A stretch of 17,660 nt of DNA from Paraglomus occultum (Eukaryota; Glomeromycota; Glomeromycetes; Paraglomerales; Paraglomeraceae), in assembly GCA_910592205.1 (NCBI GenBank), contig CAJVPJ010000744.1, forward strand, positions 1 through 17,660, read 5' to 3'. Below, in pieces: positions 11,401-17,660 of this stretch. The notes below the pieces were generated by a model. It was not told the DNA's origin. It saw nothing but the letters and a program-made list of their open reading frames with translations, and ran no database searches. How positions within the stretch are numbered: position 1 is the first letter of the stretch; each line of letters begins with the position of its first letter. A program made the translations under genes and the position numbers.

Positions 11401-11880
11401 ATACACGGCGTTCAATTCCTCATTCTCTATTCGGTCGCTGGCATGCCCGACTCACACCCTATACGTACCTTCCACAACAGCTACAAACCCCTCACCTACG
11501 GTCCTCTCAAGTCTAACAATTCGCGCCGCACAACCAAAAGGATGTAAATCTCCTGGTCGTGTTTTCTGGTTGAACAGTGCGTCTATTACTTTTGCTGGTG
11601 AAGTCAAATTTTTGGAACGAATTGGGGGAGCTATTATGTCAACTCTCGATGAGTTCTTTTCAGTATCGCCTTCGACCGTACTTTGCGGTGGACTAATAGG
11701 GACACATCCAATTACATTTTTAATCTCTTGGCTATCCGGTGATTTGTATATTTTTTGCATTAGCGAGATTGTCTCTTTTCTACTTATTACTAAGCGCATG
11801 CCTACGCCAGGGAGTATAACCTTATTTTTAAGCGGAACAATAGGGAGAACATTTGGGATCGCTGGGACGTTGACCAACAT
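8441..11880 (-). CDS. Peroxisomal Lon protease (LONP2/Pln-type), complete, nine exons
   Basis: ATP-dependent serine protease of the peroxisomal matrix that degrades or refolds damaged and oxidised matrix proteins. Exons in transcription order: 11880-11469, 11387-11307, 11220-10946, 10742-10659, 10582-10474, 10400-9933, 9800-9307, 9177-9033, 8934-8441. All are in phase and total 853 aa, close to human LONP2 (852). Domains: LON substrate-binding domain (about 10-215), helical linker with [11 protein letters not shown] (about 275-285), AAA+ module with Walker [10 protein letters not shown] (410-418) and Walker B VFLLDEID (D477, E478), and the Lon protease domain with catalytic S746 in DGPSAG and K789 in GGIKEK, spaced 43 residues as in E. 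coli Lon. The protein ends in SRL, a peroxisomal targeting signal 1, and has no mitochondrial presequence, which separates it from Pim1/LONP1. The start is the first in-frame ATG after a TGA near 11955. A Glu/Asp-rich insert (about 295-306) sits in the linker. Confidence 0.96.
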
Positions 11881-12497
11881 GGTTGAGATCTTGACGAAAA
11901 TATGAGAGATGTGATGAATTATTTGGATTGGGGATTCTATATCGATAAATCACATGACTTTGTGAATGCTCGATAAATGAATCTTAACTTTATATACAAA
12001 AACTGGTTAACCTATTGCGTCTTCCTGACGAATATGTTGAAGTAAACCTTGCGACAGGTCGTATGTAGGATCCGCATTAGTTGGTCACATTAAGGAACTA
12101 TGCTGTTTATTGCAGAAACAACCAAATGTACAAGATTTCGCCTGCGATGACGTGTACGAAAAAACGAACCAGCTCATATGCCACCGTCTTCAGCTCCAAA
12201 ACTCAATCCCAGAATAAAAATCAGCAATAAAGTATCCCTTACTTTCTTTAATTGATATATGTCAATCTGGTCAGTCCATCAGCATAGAAGTACTTATTCA
12301 ATATGGTCTTGAAGCATATGTGAATTGGAATATCCCACGTATAATTACCAATAGAAACAGACAGAAAGCACGGAATTTAAGCAATAATACAACCTATAGT
12401 GTCGAGACACTCGTCGTTTACGTTAAGTTTAAAGACATATTACGCAAATGCTATGCAATTATTCAAGTCTCGCAAAGACACTGTTGATTTATCTTGC
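11881..12497. other. Spacer between Lon promoter and HMG gene 3' end, no gene
   Basis: It must hold the Lon promoter and the HMG-protein 3'UTR, since both genes read leftwards. On the minus strand an AATAAA lies at 12111-12106, about 390 bp after the HMG stop, and an AATAAT variant lies much nearer (about 12450). Which one is used cannot be decided. No ORF with domain content was seen. Confidence 0.55.
11989..11996 (-). promoter_or_regulatory. Possible TATA box of the Lon gene
   Basis: TATATAAA on the minus strand, 109-116 bp upstream of the Lon ATG, a plausible distance for a short 5'UTR. The surrounding DNA is AT-rich, so chance occurrence is possible. Confidence 0.35.
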
Positions 12498-13656
12498 TTA
12501 TAGAGGATTTGCTTCCTTTAATTTATCCAGCTGTTTCGTATAAACCTCCTTTGCAGTCAAATATTTCGCTTTTTCTTCCGCGTATCTGTCCACATATGTC
12601 TTGATATAAAAAGTAATACCAGTCAGGCACGCCATAAACCACAAAATACAATATAACTGCTTACCTTCTTTTCATCATCATTCATTTCCTTCCATCTCTT
12701 ACTAATAGCCGACATTCGTTGGGTGATACTTGGCTCTATAGCGAATTCGGGTTGTTTCATCATATCTACCGCAAAGTGTAAAAATCCTGAGAGTGGTTTC
12801 TTTGGTAGATTCGGATCTTTCATAGGTTTCTCCTTCTTTGCTCGTCGACGCAAATTTTCACGCGCATAATCCAGCGGGGTCAAAGACTCTAAGAATTTTT
12901 GATTTTCCTTTTCGAAATCGGCTTTCGCTTGCACAGACTTGTCTTGATAAACCTATTAGTAAAGTCATTATCGTCGAGAAATAAATACAATGTAAGCAAC
13001 GCAAATACACCAAATCTTGATGTTTACCAATTTCTCGTCCTCAGGAAGAGTCTTCCATCTATTGGCAGCAAGTTTACAGATTTCTGTCACTTTCATATCG
13101 GGATTTTTTTCCTTTTCCTCTTGAAAGGTATCTTTCATAAACAGGCTGAACGCATTTCCGGGTTTCTTAGGTCCCTTCAAGGGAGGAATCTTAATTTTAG
13201 GGGTCACTGGTTTCTTCTTGACAGGTTTTTTCTTGATGGGCTTTGCTGCAAGCTTTTTGGTTGGTTTTTGAGTTGACTTCTTCTTTGCCGATGATGCAGT
13301 TACTTTCTTTGCAGTTGATGTCTTTGCGGTTGATCTTTTTGCAGTAGTCGTTTGTCGGCTTGACGGCCTTCCACCTGGAAATCAATAATACTTGTAAAAT
13401 TAGAACACGAATATTTCGAAGGCAAAGCATCAGGCCTTTTCATAGTTATCAATTGATTGCGATCAAGTTACAAGATAACAGTATACTTACTCTTGCTAGC
13501 AGTCTTAGCTGCGGGCTTCTTCGTTACTTTAGGCTTTGCTTTCGTCTTGGAGACGGTAGCAAGCAGTTGTGCAGTATTGCTGAAAGATCGAGCAGAGGTA
13601 ATTGACCATGCGATTGGACGCGCAACAGAGAGCGTCCTCGGGAGAAGTCGAAACAT
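12498..13656 (-). CDS. Mitochondrial two-HMG-box DNA-binding protein (Abf2/TFAM type), complete, four exons
   Basis: Probable mitochondrial nucleoid protein that bends and packages mtDNA. Exons in transcription order: 13656-13491, 13374-13028, 12952-12665, 12599-12498; all phases agree and give 300 aa. Residues 1-30 (MFRLLPRTLSVARPIAWS...) are Arg-rich, lack acidic residues and carry RSF|S at 23-26, a typical matrix-presequence cleavage pattern. Residues about 43-115 are a Lys/Ala/Thr/Pro-rich, H1-like tail with TAK and KKKP repeats. HMG box 1 (about 122-190) has PKKPGNAFSLF and AANRWKTLPEDEK. Box 2 (about 218-290) has PKKPLSGFLHF and ISKRWKEMNDDEK. The protein ends KLKEANPL. The start is the first ATG; an in-frame GTG at 13689 is rejected. 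Yeast Abf2 (about 183 aa) lacks such a long basic linker. A nuclear HMGB-like role is the alternative, but the presequence argues against it. An ACGCGT motif lies about 100 bp upstream (13755-13760). Confidence 0.88.
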
Positions 13657-14415
13657 GTTCTGCAGTATGGTGTGCAACGGCACGCCCACAGTCGATATAA
13701 AGTGAACTATAACGAATGAATTTTATTTGTGAAGTGTTGCCGGTAGAAATAAGAACGCGTTCGCAGTAAACACTTACGGAAAGTGACTGTGCGAAAGTAT
13801 GAGGATTGATAGATGACTATTTACATCTTTAATTGTAATGTTCCTGATGACGCGGGCAAACGCGATCAAATAACCCACGTTCACATGACCCTTTAACCAC
13901 AGTTGTTTGATTTACGCTTGGCCTCATACGAAGTTTTTTTCAAACTTCGAATCGCCCAAGCTTTTGAATGAAGCAAGCTACGCTAGTAAAGACTAAACTT
14001 CAATATGTAGCCTACACGAAAGTAGAGGCTTTTTTCGATCTTGATTCTTAAAAAAACAGGTTTACATATGCGAACTGTAATTTTGGCTAAGCGAGTTACA
14101 GTTTATCAACTAGCCTAAGATTGATTCCCTTGCAAGCACTGGTGGGGGTTGAATACTATATCCACATGAATGATCACAGTAGACAATAAAAATGACACCT
14201 TATACAATATAATTACAACCGCTGAATACGAAGAATGATAACTTTTTTATTATATGAGAAGGTGTTTGGAAGTTCTGTAATTAGTTAATTATAATAATAA
14301 GAATCAGGTATATTAATATAAATCTAAGAGCGTCCACCGTCACATTGCTTCCAATGCCCATTTGCCTTAAATTAGACCCCTAAGTATCTATCAATTCATC
14401 TATAGATTGCTATTA
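13657..14415. other. Intergenic region upstream of the HMG gene, two hairpins, no gene
   Basis: Should contain the HMG-gene promoter reading leftwards; no clear TATA box was found. Inverted repeats: CGAAGTTT (13929-13936) with AAACTTCG (13942-13949) across 5 nt, and AACTGTAA (14073-14080) with TTACAGTT (14096-14103) across 15 nt. No open frame of interest. Confidence 0.5.
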
Positions 14416-14426
14416 AACGCGTGTTT

Positions 14427-15188
14427 CTAGGACAACGGCAAGTTGGAATTGTTGTAAACGTCTTCTGGCAGCAGTTTGTCCAATGTGCCGTGTTCGGCTT
14501 CTTTTTACAAGTCATGACGCGTTATACCCAGTCTAAAGGCTCGGCATGTTCTCAACGTACTAAGGTGCTCGACACTCGTCGTCTTATTCTGTTTAATCCA
14601 AATTCCTCTGTGTCATGACATCCTATTATACAACGCGCAATTCAATTACGTTTCTTACACTTGCCGTATTAGTATGTTCATTTGAAGTCATTAATTGGTG
14701 AGGTCGCGAGTATAGCGTCACCGACAACAGCATAGCCATTTCTGTAGCAGTCGACCCCCATGATAGGCCTCTTTGGCCCTAAGTGTTCAGCATAACCTCT
14801 ATTTATCTATAATATTCTTTTTCTTATACCATATTCCTTAGTTATATAATTAAGATTTTCAGCTTTTTGCTGACTATAAAGTTGAGTTGTTGTTTTTTTC
14901 GATAGAGACGTTTTTGAGATGGAATCAATTTATAACACTGTCAGAATAAGATCGTGTCTTGGCCAAGACTACCGCATTACCGGGATGTCGACTTAGCACT
15001 TTTAACAACGCGCGGTTGATGGTAAAGTTTCTTCCGCCATCTAATGATGATTCAAAAATTACAATGGAATAGTGAAACAATACAACGGACGGCGATTCAA
15101 TCGATAATTCGTTGCTGAAATTACAATGACTCGCGTAGCTACGCGATCCCACGTTAGCTGGCACGACAATGTTATCTAAGCTTTCCAT
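14427..15188 (-). other. Coding-like islands on the minus strand, possible unassembled or decayed gene
   Basis: Three islands have higher GC than their flanks and plausible peptide composition. (a) An ATG-started frame of 87 codons, 15188-14925, contains NIVVPANVGSRSYASHC and LLKVLSRHPGNAVVLAKT. (b) A frame open from 14806 to TGA at 14680-14678 reads PKRPIMGVDCYRNGYAVVGD and is preceded by an AG acceptor-like site at about 14800. (c) A short frame ending at TAG 14429-14427 reads GTLDKLLPEDVYNNSNLPLS and is preceded by an AAAAAG acceptor-like site at 14501. I could not find donor/acceptor pairs joining them in phase, and I recognise no family. It may be a lineage-specific gene, a pseudogene or chance. 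Confidence 0.25.
15131..15146. repeat. 16-bp perfect palindrome
   Basis: TCGCGTAGCTACGCGA is a perfect gapless palindrome with four CpG sites. It lies inside the minus-strand frame at 14925-15188. It could be a dimeric transcription-factor site or chance. Confidence 0.5.
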
Positions 15189-15603
15189 AGTTTGAGAAAA
15201 TAATCTGTGGATTCATTAAGATACCGTAATATAGGCTACATCGTTAATACTAGCCTCTAATACCGATACAACAAAAACGTCTCCATTCAAAAACTTCTTC
15301 CAGTAAAATAGTTATAAAGCAAATTAACATCAGCTTTTATTTTCACTGATCTATTGTAAATAGCTGTGTAAACAGCTTCTTCAGGATATTGTCAGCTGTG
15401 TAAATATTGTGTTCGCCTCCTGTTCTCTATAACACAGCTAAAGAAAAATTATTATCGATGAAATGCTCGAAAATCTGTCTCGTATAATAATCGAGTTCCA
15501 AGGCTTGCTACGTCACAATTTACCATGCGTGTGACACTTCCGATGACCTAAGAATCACACAATTTAAATTACCGTCAACTCTTTCCTCTTAATTATAAAC
15601 AAA
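15189..15603. promoter_or_regulatory. Upstream region of the AtuA-family gene
   Basis: AT-rich, no gene. It contains AGCTGTGTAAA twice (15362-15372 and 15394-15404) and an inverted AACACAGCT at about 15431, a possible set of related binding sites. The start codon has an A-rich context (ACAAAATGG). No TATA box at a convincing distance was seen. Confidence 0.35.
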
Positions 15604-17660
15604 ATGGGCACAAATCCTGTACGTATTGGTTGTTACAGGTAATTTCGCTAAGAAATTCTGTTCTAATTCGTTTTGCAAAACGATGACCGATAAAATGACT
15701 TTGCAGCGCTTTTTGGGGAGACTCTGTTACGGCGGCCGAACAGCTAGTTTCGAAAGAGAAATCCAATTTAAACTATTTGGTAGCTGATTATCTTGCCGGT
15801 AAGAATGCATGCCTCATCACTTCCATAATGCATTCAGACAATAGTCTCGGCATTGATTGTGCTGTCTCCCCCTTCGTTCACGGAATGCATTCACTATAGA
15901 GGTTACGATGGGTCTTCTGGCTCGTCGTAAAGCAAACCTCTCTCGCAATTTAAAAAGTGCTAGCAATGGCGGCTACATATCTGAATTTATCACGTTAGTT
16001 ATAGCACGCCTACTGCCTGACATTCACAAGCATAATATCAAAGTGATAACCAATGCTGGAGGATTAGATCCGGTATCATGCAAATTAGCGATCGAAGCTT
16101 TGGCAGCAGACCTCAAGATTCCGATAAATGTAGCCGCAATAACGGGGGACGATCTTCTTCCGAGATTGAATGATTTGCGCGAGTCGCAATCATTAAAACC
16201 GTTCTCGCCCGTTCCGGGGAGTAGCCCTGATGCGTTACCCAAGGGTGATAAACAAGTTTTGAGTTTGAATGCTTACCTCGGGGCTATTCCCATAGCTAGA
16301 GCACTCGATGCTGGCGCACAGATTGTCGTGACAGGGCGAATAGTAGATTCCGCACTCGTTGTTGGACCATTGATTCACGAGTTCAACTGGATGGCTACTG
16401 ATTACGATAAACTCGCGTCTGCGTCTCTTGCTGGACATATAATTGAGTGTGGTGCACAGGCTACTGGTGGGAATTATACAGATTGGGAGGAGGCGGCGTT
16501 CTCCCTCAATGGGGGCTATGCTAACATGGGGTATCCGATTGTCGAGTGTTATCCATCTGGAGAGTTCCTTGTGACAAAGCCAAGTGACACTGGAGGAGTC
16601 GTTAACGTCAAGAGTGTTACCGAGCAAATGTTGTACGAAGTGTTAGATCCGGCAATGTACATTCTCCCTGATGTTATTCTGGATTTGACCCGGGTGAAGG
16701 TTGAGCAGGTTGACGAGACACGAGTAAGAGTTAGTGGAGCTAGAGGCAAAATACCCACGGAATTACTGAAAGTGTCTGGTATTTACGTTGATGGATATAA
16801 GATGACGGGAGAGATTGTTGTTTGTGGTATTGATGCATGGAAGAAGGTGCGTGTAAAGAGTACTCGGATCGAGTCGAAGCATGATCGATTAGTTTGCTCT
16901 TGCCGTATTCGCGCTGTTCTGACAATCAAGTTACCATTTATATCAGTCAGTTGTAATAGCGAATGCCATTTTATCGCGCACACGTCTTTTGTTTGTAAAA
17001 TATGGAATGAAAGACTTTCGCGCCACAAACATTGAACCACTCGGAGCTGAACACACTTATGGGTGACTAGGAATTTTGATTATCAAATGTAGATTTTTTT
17101 CTAGCTGAATGCTGCTGATATTTTCTTCGCTGTTTTTGTTGGTAGTCCACATGCCAGAACCAAACACACAAGGGAAGTGGTACTACGACTTACGGTCCAT
17201 CACGACGACCCTCAGGCATTGAAAATATTTGCTATGGAACTTGTACCGGTAGTAGCTGTATGAGACATTGAGACGATAATGACATGATGGGAAGTTTGCT
17301 CAATGCAATCATTTATCACTTTACATTAGGCAGCAACTTCAATGGTCCCAGGAATAACTGGTAACAATTGTTATATGTCGATCTCGTCATGTGTATCGTA
17401 CTTTATGATTATTCATACACTTTCGTCTCCATCGTATTCTATATCAATTCAATTGTGAACCGCTTCATCATGAACAAGGGGGCGAATCTGGCCGTCCTCA
17501 CCCATCTCCTAATCTTGTTCATTTTTCTTCTCTGGTTCCAAAGGGCCTGGTTACCCCCGCTTTTACGACTACAAAAATTTCTGAAAATGTTCTTTTCACT
17601 GGACCTATGTCAAACTACCAGACATATGACGACGCTAAAGAGAGCGATGATTACAAACAA
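15604..17660 (+). CDS. AtuA-family (DUF1446) protein, 5' part, six exons, runs off the window
   Basis: Homologue of bacterial AtuA, linked to acyclic terpene (citronellol/geraniol) catabolism; the biochemical role in eukaryotes is not established. Exons 15604-15638, 15707-15798, 15900-16846, 17105-17248, 17330-17360 and 17479-17660 stay in phase for 477 codons with no stop, so the C-terminus lies beyond the window. Motifs in order: RIGCYSAFWGDS (7-18), DYLAEVTMGLLAR, TNAGGLDP (93-100), ITGDDLLP, VTGRIVDSALVVGPL (186-200), GHIIECGAQATGGNYTDW (221-238), DTGGVV, QMLYEVLDP, PDVILD, then the C-terminal REVVLRLTVHHDDP, TSMVPGITG and GESGRPHPSPN. The tiny first exon is needed to complete the N-terminal motif. 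Intron 3 uses donor GTGCGT at 16847, or GTAAAG six bases later, which adds two residues in frame. No targeting signal is visible at the N-terminus; any PTS1 would be outside the window. Confidence 0.9.

Noticed and set aside
13657-13689. Upstream GTG start of the HMG protein
   Set aside because: It is not an ATG. The ATG at 13656 gives a typical mitochondrial presequence from residue 1.
16235-16627. 130-codon minus-strand frame opposite AtuA exon 3
   Set aside because: Antisense of a strongly conserved AtuA segment.
8441-17660. Lon, HMG and AtuA genes as one functional cluster
   Set aside because: Different organelles and strands, and no shared pathway. Adjacency in a eukaryote is weak evidence.

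Overview
This is eukaryotic nuclear DNA, most likely from an early-diverging fungus. The evidence is four protein genes split by short GT-AG introns (mostly 65-130 bp), AT-rich intergenic DNA with A/T tracts, AATAAA-type signals, and a fungal-type beta-tubulin (F200) whose sequence looks more like chytrid or Mucoromycota than Ascomycota tubulins. Glomeromycotina is a reasonable guess, because the genome is AT-rich and carries a decayed integrase-like element. The placement is inferred and would need a tree to confirm.

Layout. 1-308: decayed 3' end of an integrase-type transposable-element ORF with a Cys-rich tail. 309-6000: long, gene-poor, AT-rich stretch with short palindromes, a small GC-rich island, one unexplained minus-strand ORF (3375-3689) and pentamer/purine-rich simple repeats. 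5997-7995 (+): complete beta-tubulin gene with a TATA box, a probable 5'UTR intron and five coding exons (447 aa). 8441-11880 (-): complete nine-exon peroxisomal Lon protease (853 aa) ending in the PTS1 tripeptide SRL. It is tail-to-tail with tubulin. 12498-13656 (-): complete four-exon mitochondrial two-HMG-box DNA-packaging protein (300 aa) with a presequence and a histone H1-like Lys/Ala/Thr linker. 13657-15603: spacer with two or three coding-looking islands on the minus strand that I could not join into a gene. 15604-17660 (+): first six exons (477 codons) of an AtuA-family (DUF1446) protein that runs off the window.

The genes are housekeeping or organelle functions: cytoskeleton, peroxisomal proteolysis, mitochondrial nucleoid, and a probable acyl/terpenoid catabolic protein. 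Nothing shows that they form one pathway, and eukaryotic neighbours need not. I found no CRISPR array, tRNA, rRNA, operon or convincing new defence or mobile system. The points most worth a second look are the cluster of ACGCGT (MCB-type) motifs in tubulin intron 1, the H1-like linker of the mitochondrial HMG protein, the AtuA homologue in a eukaryote, and the unassigned minus-strand islands at 14.4-15.2 kb and 3.4-3.7 kb.
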